64,000 bases of DNA from Spirosoma luteum DSM 19990 (GTDB lineage Bacteria > Bacteroidota > Bacteroidia > Cytophagales > Spirosomataceae): assembly GCF_000374065.1 (NCBI RefSeq), contig NZ_KB893258.1, positions 43,180-107,179 on the forward strand, in the 5' to 3' direction. Position 1 is the first letter of the stretch. The number at the start of each line of letters is the position of its first letter. Both the position numbers and the translations under genes were made by a program. The notes beneath the pieces are model-generated. The model saw nothing but the letters and a program-made list of their open reading frames with translations, did no database searches and was not told the origin of the DNA. Positions 1 to 9,388 of this stretch are shown piece after piece.

Positions 1-654
1 GAGTATGGCGGCTGTGGTCAGCAAACCGTTCTGTCGCAGAACCTGTCGCAGCAGGGTCAGCATTTTCGTTATGTGCCCTTCAACCGTTTTGATTGACACG
101 CCCAGTTCATCGGCAATTTGCCCGTTCTTCTTTCCCTCAAACCGGCTCATCACGAACACCTTCTGACTATGCGCCGATGCCGCCTGAATGGTCTCGTTGA
201 TTTTAAGCTGCAGTTCGTTGAACTGCAGTACCTGAAGCGGAGTAGGCCCGTCTGCTGTCGGGTCAGTATCAACCAGGTGGTCTGACACTGGTTCGTGGCC
301 AAACTCCTGCCGCAGGTGGGCGAAGGCCCGGTTCCGGACAATCGTGAACAGGTAGGCACGGAACGAGGTAGTAACCACCAGGTCGAGCCGTTTCTGCCAA
401 AACTGGGCGAAGGCATCGACAACAATGTCTTCAGATAGCTGCCGGTCATACACGAACCGGGCCGCGTGGCTGCACAGGGGTTTGTAGTACCGGTTGAACA
501 GCAACTCATACCCCTTAATAGGGCTTTGTGCAAACCCCTGTCGAATCAACAGTTCTGAATCGGTGACCAGCGGAAGGGGTACATCCGTGTCGGGACGAGG
601 ATGCAGGGGCCGCAGGTGGGTATTGTACAGGAATTCAGAATGGGTATCAGCCAT
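1..654 (-). CDS. ECF-type RNA polymerase sigma-70 factor, C-terminus cut by window edge
   Basis: The frame is open from an ATG at 652-654 down to base 1, giving 218 codons without a stop. The translation has sigma region 2 (about residues 47-115, including DIVVDAFAQFWQKR and the motif YLFTIVRNRAFAHLR) and region 4 (about residues 165-205, with SRFEGKKNGQIADELGVSIK and VEGHITKML as the helix-turn-helix). It would bind core RNA polymerase in the cytoplasm and direct it to a small regulon. In Bacteroidota such factors usually work with a FecR-type anti-sigma factor and a TonB receptor, but that partner would lie outside the window. The upstream gap contains a short palindrome that may be part of its promoter. 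Family assignment is firm; the specific signal is unknown. Confidence 0.88.
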   Translation of the reverse strand, partial: MADTHSEFLYNTHLRPLHPRPDTDVPLPLVTDSELLIRQGFAQSPIKGYELLFNRYYKPLCSHAARFVYDRQLSEDIVVDAFAQFWQKRLDLVVTTSFRAYLFTIVRNRAFAHLRQEFGHEPVSDHLVDTDPTADGPTPLQVLQFNELQLKINETIQAASAHSQKVFVMSRFEGKKNGQIADELGVSIKTVEGHITKMLTLLRQVLRQNGLLTTAAIL

Positions 655-997
655 ACCGATTGGGGGTTAGCGTGCTTTCACTAGTCAATAGAGTAGCAAA
701 GGGGTAAAATACCCTTGCGTCATTTTACTATTTTTTTGACTTTTTTCGTGAATGCTTCTGAATACAGGCAAACTAGCCCGGCGCTACACGTCACCAAACA
801 GCCTGCCAAAGCCACATTTCACCTGGTGATACGGCACCAGCCGCTCAGCAATGCTGTTCCGTTCAAGTTGTTCCAGACCAGTGCATTTTTAACGATAAGC
901 TTCTTAGAACGTAAGATGGGACGCAGAATACCCTGCATTATGCATGCTAACAATCTCTACCAATAAACTTTCTTTCTACCGGAAATAGCCGGACGGC
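655..997. other. Intergenic gap between the sigma factor and the MoxR locus
   Basis: I see no convincing gene in these 343 bases. The plus-strand frame at 715-966 has no recognisable motif and unusual composition. The only structure noted is the palindrome GGGTA-AAA-TACCC at 702-714, about 50 bases upstream of the sigma factor start on the minus strand, which could be an operator or promoter element. Confidence 0.5.
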
Positions 998-2635
998 TCA
1001 CCCAACCCGCACCTTTGGCTCTACCCACAGAGCCGTAAAGCAGCTTAGCAATAACAACAGCCAGACCCAGTCGGGGACTTGCGTGGTGGTTACCCGGTCT
1101 GGTAATTTATCCGCCGACTGATGCTGCGCGTGGGCTAACAGGAACTGGTTTACTTCGGCCCGTTTGGCCAGAGGGTTATCGGCACGGAGTGAGTCGACGT
1201 ACAACGCTAATGAATCCTGCATGGGTTGCCAGCCCGATGTTGGGAATACTGCCCGGCCCGTTGCGGCTCCTTCGTTCAGGGGGGATTGCGTTAGTTGAAC
1301 CGTGTCGGACCCGACTGGGAGGGTAGCGGGCCGGTTGGATAATGGACTGGTTACCGTGATTTCCTGCGGCAACCGACTATAGACCGGGGCATCGGCCTGA
1401 ATGGTTTGTTTGTCGGGGGGCGACAGGCGGGCCAGCACCGCCGTCCAGATGCGGCTGTACGCTACACTGTCGCCACTGAGGGCCAGCGGAAATGTTTCAC
1501 TCAGCAGACTGACCCCCACGCGCCCACTACCCCGCTGAACCGCAACCGGGTAACCCGCTACCATCCGCTGATTCAGACTTTCGGCGAAGCGATAGGGCAG
1601 GGCGTTCAGCCCGGTACTGACCGGAATAAGCGCTTCATTCGTTGTCTTTCGTACCTGGAAGCGACTATTTAGGGGCTGATTGATAGTCCGGCAATCGACT
1701 TCGGGGTTGGTCAGGTTAATAAACAACACCGATTTTCCTTCGGCAACGGCCTTCCGAATCGTGGCGTTGGCGGCATTGACCGGCTCCGTAATGAAGAGGT
1801 CAGGAGCCTGTTTCCCTCCCTTGTTGATTTGTAGGTTACTGCGGATATTGGTGGAGAGCGTGGCCGAAACGGTCACCGTATGGCCCTGCTTCCCTAACCA
1901 CTTAGCCAGGGTTTTACTCTCGAAATCGGGGCTGTTCAGGATAAACTGAACCGTCAGGGGCTGCGTTGGGCGGACGAAATAACGGAGGGTATCCAGGACC
2001 TCATTATCCAGGGTAACAGTTACCTGACTGCGCCCGCTGGCAAACGCCGGAAACTGAAGAGCAACCGTATTATCGCCTTTTTGCAGGGATACGCTATCAA
2101 CCGTTTGTCGGCCAAATTTGAGCCGGAGCCATTGTTTCTGGGCTGATTGAAGCCGCGCCGTTACGCGCTGCATTTCCCCCTGCCGAACCAGCCCTTTCCA
2201 GCGAAGAGTCTGCAACTGGTCGGGCTGATTGTACGGAATCCAGTACAGGGCCGACTGGCTGAGACCCGTTAATGTTTCGGTCGGAAAATCCTGCCCCACG
2301 AGCGTTACCGAATCATACACCGCGTCGAGGTTTTTGCTGGAAAACCGCTCCCGGATGTGCAGGCTATCCGCCAGTTTTTGCGCTACCGCTGAGGGTACGT
2401 CGTTACCTGCCAGCAGGACGTGCGTGGCCGGTCGGTCGATGGCCCAGTGAATGTTGGCAAAATACCCGGCCAGCACGAGCCATAGCAGCCCATTCAACCC
2501 CAGCCGAACCCCTTTGCGGGCGGGCGTGAGCGATTGATTGCGAACGACGAACCAGACCTGAACCATCAGCAGGATAAAAAGAGCTGCGGCAATGAGCCAG
2601 GTTAATGGGGTGCTCCAGTTGACGGTTGTGTGCAT
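998..2635 (-). CDS. Membrane protein with GATase-like middle domain, last gene of the MoxR locus
   Basis: A 545-residue protein with two N-terminal membrane helices (about residues 12-34 and 46-65), a long soluble part and a C-terminal helix near residues 520-540 (VPDWVWLLLLLSCFTALW). The middle holds an alpha/beta stretch around LFITEPVNAANATIRKAVAE that resembles the glutamine-amidotransferase-like fold often present in BatA-associated membrane proteins. I chose the ATG at 2633-2635; the longer frame starts at TTG (2657-2659) and would overlap the preceding gene by 19 bases, whereas the ATG follows that gene's stop by five bases. It ends a co-directional run that starts at 8846, so a role with the MoxR ATPase is likely. 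Its biochemical activity is unknown. Confidence 0.75.
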   Translation of the reverse strand: MHTTVNWSTPLTWLIAAALFILLMVQVWFVVRNQSLTPARKGVRLGLNGLLWLVLAGYFANIHWAIDRPATHVLLAGNDVPSAVAQKLADSLHIRERFSSKNLDAVYDSVTLVGQDFPTETLTGLSQSALYWIPYNQPDQLQTLRWKGLVRQGEMQRVTARLQSAQKQWLRLKFGRQTVDSVSLQKGDNTVALQFPAFASGRSQVTVTLDNEVLDTLRYFVRPTQPLTVQFILNSPDFESKTLAKWLGKQGHTVTVSATLSTNIRSNLQINKGGKQAPDLFITEPVNAANATIRKAVAEGKSVLFINLTNPEVDCRTINQPLNSRFQVRKTTNEALIPVSTGLNALPYRFAESLNQRMVAGYPVAVQRGSGRVGVSLLSETFPLALSGDSVAYSRIWTAVLARLSPPDKQTIQADAPVYSRLPQEITVTSPLSNRPATLPVGSDTVQLTQSPLNEGAATGRAVFPTSGWQPMQDSLALYVDSLRADNPLAKRAEVNQFLLAHAQHQSADKLPDRVTTTQVPDWVWLLLLLSCFTALWVEPKVRVG

Positions 2636-2640
2636 ACAGG

Positions 2641-4860
2641 TTAGTTCAAATGCCGCCAAAAGGCTTTTTCCAGCGTTCGGTCACTGACGTACGACGGGCC
2701 GGTTCGTTCCGATGCGTTCGTCAGGGCATACAATTTCGTTTTTAAGCCCGTTTTCTCAGTTGGGGAAATCGGTTTACCAGAGGCCAGTTTCTGTAAGGTA
2801 CCCAACACCGACCAGTTGGCTATCCTACTGTTCATCACCCGATTGGCCAGCACATTGCCGAGTTGCAGCGTTTCCTGCTTTTGCTGTGCCGAAAGTCGGG
2901 GTAATTCCAGATACCCCAGTACGCGGGAAACCAGCATTGCCAGTCGTTCCTGACTGTAGGTGCGTTCCTGCGTAAACTGATCCGTTACGTTCTTGAACTC
3001 GCCGGTGAGCCGGGTTTCTTTTTCTTTCGTCTGGGGCGGGTCGAAGCCGGTTTTCTTCACGTAGGAGCGGGCTTTCTGCTGCGACTGTTTCAGGTATTTG
3101 AGGGCTTCCTGTTCAAAAGGCAGGGCTTTTTCGGGTTCGTACAGCCGCAGGTGCAACTCCGACTGCCACATGTTCTCCAGGGCCATTTTCAGCAGCGCCC
3201 GCGTCGATTGTTCGTGGAAGGTGTTGGTCTCTGCATCATCGTGGCTATGCACATACTGCTCCATCATGGCCGCAATAGGGTCTTTAGCATCGTCGGCACT
3301 CGACCCGCCACCGTGGTCATGGCCGTGTTCGTCTTCGTGCTGGGCAGCGGGTGCCCCGTGGTCACCCTCGCCCTCGTCGTGTTTGTGCATGTAGGAATCC
3401 ACTGAAGCCGCCAGCCCCGACGTGGCATCGCCGTCGGGCGGGCCACCACCGCCCCCGATTGACTTCTCGAACTCCTCGCCCAGAAACTGACCGTAGCGTA
3501 GCCGCAGTGCCTTCTGGTCGAACCCAATTTCGTTCGACTGGCTTTGGAAGGCTTTGAGTGCCATTTTTTTCTTCCCCGCAATTAATTTCTCGGTGTCGAT
3601 AATAATCTGCCGCTGACTCCGGAAATACTCCGGCATGATGTTGACCGCCATCGTGGCCAACTCGCTTTCTTCCAGTTTGGTCGTGTCTTTGTATACCACA
3701 AAATACGAGTCGGACTTGGTGAAATTTGGTTCCGGCCGGCGGTTGTCGAATGCGGCCCAGTAGTAGTACAGCTCATCGCCGGGGGCGAATTGCAACGCCT
3801 TCAGGTCGAGCGTTTTGGTGAGTTTAGCTGCCTTGAAATTGGCCTGCCCCAGCGGGAATTTCATTTCGCGGAACTTGACATTTTCCCCCGAACCCCGCGC
3901 TACGGTGGCGACGATGTACGCCTGCGACACGCTGAAATCGTCGGAGATGCGGGCCGAAACGGTCAGCGCTTTCGGGTCTTTCAGGTAATGATAGGTGTAC
4001 AGTTCTTTTGAGGTCGGCTCAATTTTGGGGGCCAGGTCGGGCCGGGCTTCGAGTCGGTAAAAATCAGACTGATATATGAGCGAGTCGCGGTTGTTTTCCA
4101 TCCGCCAGTAGGCTTTGATGGCGTACAGGCCCGAATTGATAAGCCGGTCCTGGTGGGTGAACCCATCGCCCGTGTTTTTGAACACCAGGGCCTGACCCCG
4201 GCTACCCACTAATTTCACGGTCAGGTTTTGATTATCGCTGAACTGTACCCGCCAGGTCAGCGAAGAACCCACCACTGATGCGGCATTCAGGCTGGTTGAA
4301 TTCGTTACCGGAAGCCGCGTATAGGCGGGGGGCTGAATGCGTAACGTAGCCCGCCGGAATGCAGGTGCTTCAGGCTTCCTGTCAGGCATGATGGCCGCCA
4401 GAAAGCCTTTCTTTCGGGGATTGTCTTTTGGCGTCTTCGCTATCAGCGGGTACCCGACGTAAACGGTCAGTGCGGCCAGCAGAAATAAACTGTACAACCC
4501 CGCCTTCGACCAGATAACTACCGGCGTTGGCACGTGCTGAATCTGCTGATTCAACCGGTCGAGCTGGAGTTGTTCGGCCAGATTCAGGGTTGGTTTGGTA
4601 AGAAGGGGCAGGCTGTATTCGGCATCGCCCACGTGCTGGTGAATCAGCCGAACGGCCTGCGGCTTTTTGTCCTGATACAACCGGCTCAGGAAAACACCCG
4701 CACCGAAACCGGCCACACTCAGCACGAGTGCCCAACCGGAGGGGCCGAGAAAAGTGGCTACCAACAAGTAGACCGTTGCGGCCAGCAACAGGCAGCGCAA
4801 TAGAGCGTTGGCATACAACTGGTAGGTAACCGATGCGATAAGGCGTTTGAGTTCGTTCAT
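2641..4860 (-). CDS. DUF4175-like membrane protein with a histidine-rich linker
   Basis: A 739-residue protein with a helical hairpin near residues 18-60, a third membrane helix near 123-147 and a large remaining part rich in beta strands and then helices. This layout resembles the DUF4175-type proteins that accompany MoxR and BatA genes. Around residues 464-525 there is a glycine/acid-rich linker with about a dozen histidines (GHDHGGG, EDEHGHDH, HKHDEGEGDHG), which looks like a metal-binding segment and is not a domain I recognise. The ATG at 4858-4860 overlaps the stop of the BatA-like gene by four bases (ATGA), which suggests translational coupling. Likely role: a membrane partner of the MoxR-DUF58-BatA system. 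Function beyond that is inference. Confidence 0.75.
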   Translation of the reverse strand: MNELKRLIASVTYQLYANALLRCLLLAATVYLLVATFLGPSGWALVLSVAGFGAGVFLSRLYQDKKPQAVRLIHQHVGDAEYSLPLLTKPTLNLAEQLQLDRLNQQIQHVPTPVVIWSKAGLYSLFLLAALTVYVGYPLIAKTPKDNPRKKGFLAAIMPDRKPEAPAFRRATLRIQPPAYTRLPVTNSTSLNAASVVGSSLTWRVQFSDNQNLTVKLVGSRGQALVFKNTGDGFTHQDRLINSGLYAIKAYWRMENNRDSLIYQSDFYRLEARPDLAPKIEPTSKELYTYHYLKDPKALTVSARISDDFSVSQAYIVATVARGSGENVKFREMKFPLGQANFKAAKLTKTLDLKALQFAPGDELYYYWAAFDNRRPEPNFTKSDSYFVVYKDTTKLEESELATMAVNIMPEYFRSQRQIIIDTEKLIAGKKKMALKAFQSQSNEIGFDQKALRLRYGQFLGEEFEKSIGGGGGPPDGDATSGLAASVDSYMHKHDEGEGDHGAPAAQHEDEHGHDHGGGSSADDAKDPIAAMMEQYVHSHDDAETNTFHEQSTRALLKMALENMWQSELHLRLYEPEKALPFEQEALKYLKQSQQKARSYVKKTGFDPPQTKEKETRLTGEFKNVTDQFTQERTYSQERLAMLVSRVLGYLELPRLSAQQKQETLQLGNVLANRVMNSRIANWSVLGTLQKLASGKPISPTEKTGLKTKLYALTNASERTGPSYVSDRTLEKAFWRHLN

Positions 4861-6047
4861 GCGTTTTTGGTCAGTGCCAGCCAGCGTTCGAAAATCAGTA
4901 AACCGATAAGCAGGAGCAATAATGCCTGTTGGATGCCCGCGTGCTGCTGTTTTGGGGGCGTATCAGTTGGAACAAACAGGGCATCCAGTTCCTGTTTGTT
5001 TAGTGGCTTCGTGTTTTTTTCCAGCCCGTAATGCCGTAAAATCTGTTCGCCCAGCCACTCCGGTAGTTGCCCGGCTGCTACCCGGTCGGAGGTTTGGGGC
5101 GTCAGCGTTTCATTGCTGAAAACAACATTCGGCCAGGTTGACTGCTGCACCGCCGAAACAATGTAAAGCGTTTGTGGTGATGCTTGGGCTGGTAGCTGGT
5201 CGGTGAGGACCAGGTTGTAGGGTTGGTTTTTTACCGGCGTTTTAGTCACGGCTACAGTAAGGCCATACACATCGGTCAGGGCCGTTAGCGCGGCTTCCAC
5301 CGTTTGCTGTTCCGCTTTATCCCGATACTGAATTACCGTTTGGATAGGGCCGGAATGAGCGGGTGCGGACCGGAATTTCAGGCTTGCATCCAGTGCCGGA
5401 CTAACGATAAGTTTGCCCGCCCGGTTGATGAATACGTTTCGGTTGCCGGTTGCCGGTAAGTACGCTCCAAGCTGAGTCGTTGAGTCAATAGCCGTGTGCA
5501 ACCGAAACCGGAGGGGAACCGTTATTGCCGGTACATCGCTTAGGGTCTGGGTAGTGGTGAGGTATAGATGCAACACCGTATTCCTGCCATCGAGCTGATT
5601 GATAGCCGTTTGCAGGGACAATGGTCCGAACGCTGTTTGGGACTCCGGCAATTTGGTTTCTGCTGTCAGGGGAGCCAGTTCCTGATTGGCCCAGATAACG
5701 CGCTCCCCTTTTTTCTGTGCGTCGGTCAGCTCAAACCGGAAGTTGTCCAGCACGGCCTGACTGGGCTGTACCAGATGCACGCGCTGAATCGTTGGCGACT
5801 GGGTAGACCAGTTCAGCAGTGGTTTTGCCAGCAGAATAGCCAGCAGCACCAGGACTAAACAGCGAATAATGAGTAACAGAATGTTGTCCAGCCGTAGCCC
5901 ACGACTCTGCTGTTGCCGCGCTTCGGTGAGCCATTGCATGGCTGCCCAGGGCAGGGGCTTCCCCTGCTTCTGGTGCCAGAAATGAATGGCAATCGGAATA
6001 ACGACCGCCAGCGCACCCCACAAAAATAATGGCTCAATAAAGGGCAT
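4857..6047 (-). CDS. BatA-like protein with N-terminal aerotolerance-regulator domain
   Basis: A 396-residue protein. Residues 1-80 match the BatA N-terminal double-helix domain (PF07584 type): PLFLWGALAVVIPIAIHFWH, then QGKPLPWAAMQWL and a second helix IRCLVLVLLAILLAKPLL. The rest is a soluble region without a visible MIDAS motif, and a last helix (ALLLLLIGLLIFERWLAL) near the C-terminus. The start ATG is at 6045-6047. It lies between the DUF58 gene and the DUF4175-like gene, and the stop overlaps the next ATG by four bases. In this family the protein is a membrane component associated with MoxR chaperones and linked in Bacteroides to aerotolerance and in other groups to stress or envelope functions; which applies here is not known. 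Confidence 0.82.
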   Translation of the reverse strand: MPFIEPLFLWGALAVVIPIAIHFWHQKQGKPLPWAAMQWLTEARQQQSRGLRLDNILLLIIRCLVLVLLAILLAKPLLNWSTQSPTIQRVHLVQPSQAVLDNFRFELTDAQKKGERVIWANQELAPLTAETKLPESQTAFGPLSLQTAINQLDGRNTVLHLYLTTTQTLSDVPAITVPLRFRLHTAIDSTTQLGAYLPATGNRNVFINRAGKLIVSPALDASLKFRSAPAHSGPIQTVIQYRDKAEQQTVEAALTALTDVYGLTVAVTKTPVKNQPYNLVLTDQLPAQASPQTLYIVSAVQQSTWPNVVFSNETLTPQTSDRVAAGQLPEWLGEQILRHYGLEKNTKPLNKQELDALFVPTDTPPKQQHAGIQQALLLLLIGLLIFERWLALTKNA

Positions 6048-6060
6048 TTATGTAGTTTGA

Positions 6061-6136
6061 TGTTTGTAGTTTGTTATTTGACGTTTTTAGTAGGGGAGGA
6101 CCGCAACAACAAACGTCTAACAACAAACTACAAACA
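6061..6136. repeat. Inverted repeat with 26-base arms between DUF58 and BatA genes
   Basis: The left arm is 6061-6086 and the right arm 6111-6136. They pair at 24 of 26 positions (core TGTTTGTAGTTTGTT) around a 24-base loop. This fills the gap between two genes of the same operon, so it may be a REP-like element, an attenuator or an RNA stability element; there is no U-tract marking a plain terminator. Confidence 0.75.
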
Positions 6137-6140
6137 GATT

Positions 6141-6992
6141 TCATGTCAATAAAAACTGCTTCAATACCAGCGCAATCGGGTCGCTTAGTCGAACGCGAAT
6201 GAGCCGGACGTGCGGTATGCGCAGACTTTCTTCCAGGTTGGTCAGGTAATCCGTAGCCCGTTCGCGGACGGTTTCCCGAATGGCATCGGCCTGTAATTCG
6301 AGGGTAGCGCCCGTTTCCAGGTCCTGAAAGCGGTAAAAACCCCGTAGGGAAAAATCAACTTCCTGGTCGCCGAGTAGCTGAAACAGGACAATTTCCCGGC
6401 GTGGTCCGGCTACGGATTGAATCAGCCGTATCCACTCGTCACTAACCTGCAAAAAATCCGACGCGATAATGAGCATTTCGGCCTGTTTCCGGCTGAACTC
6501 CGGCACCGAGCCCGCCCGGTTTTCCCACGCACCGGTCGCCGTTGCCGTTTGCAGCGTTGAAACTATTTTCTGAAAGGCCTGTTTCCCCGCTGGTACCAGT
6601 GGCTGAACAGCGCCCTGTTGCAGCGCGTACAAACTCAACTGGTCGCCCTGCCGGTTGCTCAGGTAGGCCAGCGAAGCCAGCAGGATTTTAGCATACTGCA
6701 ACCGACTAACGCCCGCTTCTTCGTAATTCATCGACCCCGATAAATCGAGCAACAACCGGATTTGCTGATTGCTTTCCGTCGCCGATTCGCGCACCAGGTA
6801 GTGGTTCGTTTTGGCGAATAGCTTCCAGTCGATACGCTTCGGGTCGTCGCCGGGAACGTAATGCCGGTACTGCTCAAACTCCGTCCCGATCCCAGACCGT
6901 TTGCTGGTCTGAATGCCCAGAAACGATTCATCACTGACCAGCTTGCCGGACAGCTGGAGGTTGTTGAGTTTGATGAGGTCGATAGTGAGCAT
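6141..6992 (-). CDS. DUF58 domain protein with vWA-like MIDAS motif
   Basis: A 283-residue protein with the DUF58 signature at about residues 43-69 (RHYVPGDDPKRIDWKLFAK) and a von Willebrand A-type metal site DLSGSM at 83-88. The length is usual for stand-alone DUF58 proteins. The ATG at 6990-6992 is the first in frame. In MoxR loci DUF58 proteins are thought to be clients or partners of the AAA+ ATPase. It sits directly downstream of moxR and upstream of the BatA-like gene, all on one strand, so co-transcription is expected. There is no signal peptide or membrane helix, so it should be cytoplasmic. Confidence 0.9.
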   Translation of the reverse strand: MLTIDLIKLNNLQLSGKLVSDESFLGIQTSKRSGIGTEFEQYRHYVPGDDPKRIDWKLFAKTNHYLVRESATESNQQIRLLLDLSGSMNYEEAGVSRLQYAKILLASLAYLSNRQGDQLSLYALQQGAVQPLVPAGKQAFQKIVSTLQTATATGAWENRAGSVPEFSRKQAEMLIIASDFLQVSDEWIRLIQSVAGPRREIVLFQLLGDQEVDFSLRGFYRFQDLETGATLELQADAIRETVRERATDYLTNLEESLRIPHVRLIRVRLSDPIALVLKQFLLT

Positions 6993-6999
6993 GGGGGCG

Positions 7000-7085
7000 G
7001 TTTACGGTTTTTGGTTTGTGGTATTCGGTTGGCTGACGCGTAGACTGGATGATACCGGTCCGCTAGCCGCCAGCAAACCGTAAAC
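7000..7085. repeat. Short inverted repeat between moxR and the DUF58 gene
   Basis: GTTTACGGTTT at 7000-7010 pairs perfectly with AAACCGTAAAC at 7075-7085, with further partial complementarity nearby (GGTATTCGG against GAATACC). It occupies the gap between two operon genes, like the other repeats in this locus. Confidence 0.55.
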
Positions 7086-7106
7086 TGAATACGTTAAACA
7101 GAATAC

Positions 7107-8090
7107 CTACTTCACACACTTTAATAATTCGTCAATTACCTTATCCGTAGTAATGCCTTCGGCTTCGGCGCGGAAATTCAGCGCGATTCGGTGGCGCAGG
7201 ATAGGGTATGCCAGCAGCTGAATATCGTCGGGAATAACCGAGAACCGTTCGTTCAGTACCGCCCGGGCCTTGGCGCAAAGGACCAGTGCCTGCCCGGCGC
7301 GTGGGCCCGCCCCCCATTCGCCCCACTGCTTCACAAACGCCGAAGGGGAGGTTTGAGGCCGGGAGGCCCGCACCAGCCGGTTGATGTAATCAATCAGTTC
7401 GTCGCTGATGTGTACCTGCCGGGTCAGCGTTTGCAACTGGAGAATTTCTTCGTCGGAGAGAATCGTATTCAGGACCGGGCGGTTGGTGCCGGTGGTACTT
7501 TTCAGGACCGTAAGCTCCTCCTGTTCCGAAGGATAGCTGAGTTTGATATACAACAGAAACCGGTCGAGCTGCGCTTCTGGTAGGGGATAGGTACCCGCCT
7601 GCTCAATGGGATTTTGGGTCGCAATGATAAGGAAAGGCTTAGGCAGCTCATAGTCGGTACCATTGTACGTGACCTTGTACTCCTGCATGGCTTCGAGCAT
7701 GGCGGCCTGCGTTTTGGGTGGCGTCCGGTTAATTTCGTCGGCCAGCACGACATTCGCGAATAGCGGCCCCCGATTAAAGACAAACACCTTATGACCAGTT
7801 TCGTGGTCGTCTTCCAGCACCTCCGTACCCACAATGTCGCCGGGCATCAGGTCGGGGGTGAACTGAATTCGTTTGAAACGCATGGAAAGGGCACGGGCCA
7901 TCGTGCTGACCATGAGTGTTTTGGCTAATCCAGGTACCCCCTCAAGCAGGCAATGTCCACCCGCCAGCAACGAAATAAGTACTTCGCTAATGGCCTCCTG
8001 TTGTCCGATGATTACTTTGCCAATTTCGTTTCGTAGCTGAGGCAACTTGCCTACCAGCGCTTTGTAGTGGGCTAATTCGTTAGATTCCAA
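7107..8090 (-). CDS. MoxR family AAA+ ATPase
   Basis: A 327-residue AAA+ ATPase with Walker A GVPGLAKT at residues 51-58, Walker B VVLADE at 114-119, the family motif NRTPPKTQAAMLEAMQE just after it, sensor 1 ATQN at 157-160 and a C-terminal lid. It probably works as a hexameric chaperone on partners encoded beside it (DUF58, BatA-like). The start must be TTG at 8088-8090 or later: a stop (TAA) lies two codons upstream and the next internal methionine is at residue 60, inside Walker A. A weak TTG start could limit its dose. A nine-copy heptamer repeat lies in its leader. Identification is secure; the start codon is inferred. Confidence 0.93.
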   Translation of the reverse strand: MESNELAHYKALVGKLPQLRNEIGKVIIGQQEAISEVLISLLAGGHCLLEGVPGLAKTLMVSTMARALSMRFKRIQFTPDLMPGDIVGTEVLEDDHETGHKVFVFNRGPLFANVVLADEINRTPPKTQAAMLEAMQEYKVTYNGTDYELPKPFLIIATQNPIEQAGTYPLPEAQLDRFLLYIKLSYPSEQEELTVLKSTTGTNRPVLNTILSDEEILQLQTLTRQVHISDELIDYINRLVRASRPQTSPSAFVKQWGEWGAGPRAGQALVLCAKARAVLNERFSVIPDDIQLLAYPILRHRIALNFRAEAEGITTDKVIDELLKCVK

Positions 8091-8164
8091 TAGTTAATCC
8101 GTTCAGGTTGTACGTGTTTAATGATGAATGATAAATTATTAATTATGAATTGTATGTTGTAAAA

Positions 8165-8228
<64 letters not shown>

Positions 8229-8229
<1 letters not shown>

Positions 8230-8846
8230 TAAGCTGTCAGGGCGTAGGTTACGATGTTTACGCCGAATTTAGTGTTGTCTTCGGCCAGGAAGCGCTTGTT
8301 CCGGAAGTCGTAATCCCACTCGCAGCCGTAATCCTTGTTACTGTACAAAAGACCCAGGCGACCGTTAACGGTGATGCCTTTGAGGTAATCATGCACCAGA
8401 TCGTCGCCCCAGCCATTCAGCTCGAACGAGGTGGTGGGTGGCCCTTCTGGAAACTTGAAAAAGCAGGTGTAAATAGGATGGGTATTCGGGATTTTCTGTA
8501 ACGCCTTCGGCCCGAACGTCCGGGTCATCTCCTGCTCGAACGATTTGGCAAACAGCCCATCGACATCGTGGTTGCAATCGTCCACAAACACAAAGCCGCC
8601 GTTTTGTACGTAGCGCTTGAAGTTGTCCCGTTCCACCGCCGAAAACTCCACCAGTTTATGCCCGCTGAGGTAACAGAACGGACTTTTGAACAAGTCGGGG
8701 CTGCCCAGCTGAACCACCTTTTCCTTCTGGTCGACGGGTAGGGTGGTGTATTCAACCAGCGAGTGCATCAGGTTTGACGGCATCCGCTGGTCGGTTTCCC
8801 AATCGCCGGAGGTGTACTGGATGCGGGTGAAAAAGAACGGTTTCAA
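8229..8846 (-). CDS. DUF4159 domain protein, first gene of the MoxR locus
   Basis: A 205-residue protein of the DUF4159 type (PF13709), with the characteristic start FFFTRIQYTSGDW, an acidic strand GGFVFVDDCNHDVDG near residue 90 and the glutamine-amidotransferase-like order of strands. In many bacteria this domain is fused to the BatA N-terminal domain; here it is a separate gene. The frame has no ATG near its beginning: the best start is TTG at 8844-8846, which gives the length usual for the family. The stop codon abuts the heptamer array. Probable function: accessory factor of the MoxR system; no activity is established. Confidence 0.82.
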
Positions 8847-8884
8847 ATGCGTTTGTTGAGTCTGATGAAGTAGTGTACTTAGTA

Positions 8885-9388
8885 CTATAACGGTTTTTCC
8901 ATCACATAATCATCCATGATGAAGCCATTCCCGATGTCAATCTGTTCATTGGCAACGTGCCTGAATCCCAGTCGTTCGTAAAACTGAATCGCTTTATTAT
9001 GCCGGTTTACATTCAGCGACAGTGTATCATTCTGCGTTTCTTTCGCCAATGTAGTTACCTTGTCAATCAACTGTTTTCCTACCCCTTTACCCTGACTGGC
9101 GGGCAACAGGTAAATCTTGTGAATCCTGGTTTGGGGAACGCCTTTGTAATTCAGTTCGTACGACAGAAACCCAAGATAACTCCCATTGTCACGTTCCTGA
9201 GCCAGCAGAAAGACGTGGTTTCTTTCGGTCACCTGCGTTTTCAGTGCCTCATCGCTGTACATCATCGCCAGCATATAGTCAATCTGTTCCGGCGACAAGA
9301 TAGCTGCGAACGTATCGGGCCATGTCTGGTACGCAATCGTCTGAACAATGGATAGCTGACTCTCAGTGGCCGGGGTAATGGAAATCAT
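8885..9388 (-). CDS. GNAT family N-acetyltransferase
   Basis: A 167-residue protein that starts at ATG 9386-9388 (MISITPATESQLSIV); a longer frame would use TTG at 9434-9436 and add 16 residues without homology. The acetyl-CoA loop SQGKGVGKQL (Q-x-x-G-x-G type) lies about two thirds along, followed by the usual LSLNVNRHNKAIQFYERLGF motif of the last strand and helix. It should transfer an acetyl group from acetyl-CoA to an amine on a small molecule or protein; the acceptor cannot be read from sequence. It is 38 bases upstream of the DUF4159 gene on the same strand, so could be transcribed with the MoxR locus. Confidence 0.9.
   Translation of the reverse strand: MISITPATESQLSIVQTIAYQTWPDTFAAILSPEQIDYMLAMMYSDEALKTQVTERNHVFLLAQERDNGSYLGFLSYELNYKGVPQTRIHKIYLLPASQGKGVGKQLIDKVTTLAKETQNDTLSLNVNRHNKAIQFYERLGFRHVANEQIDIGNGFIMDDYVMEKPL

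Noticed and set aside
150..533. 127-codon minus-strand frame at the left edge
   Set aside because: It lies in another frame of the same strand within the sigma factor gene; the in-frame reading from 654 shows clear sigma-70 motifs.
715..966. 83-codon plus-strand frame
   Set aside because: No motif, no ribosome site, unusual composition and no neighbour relation; treated as noise in an intergenic gap.
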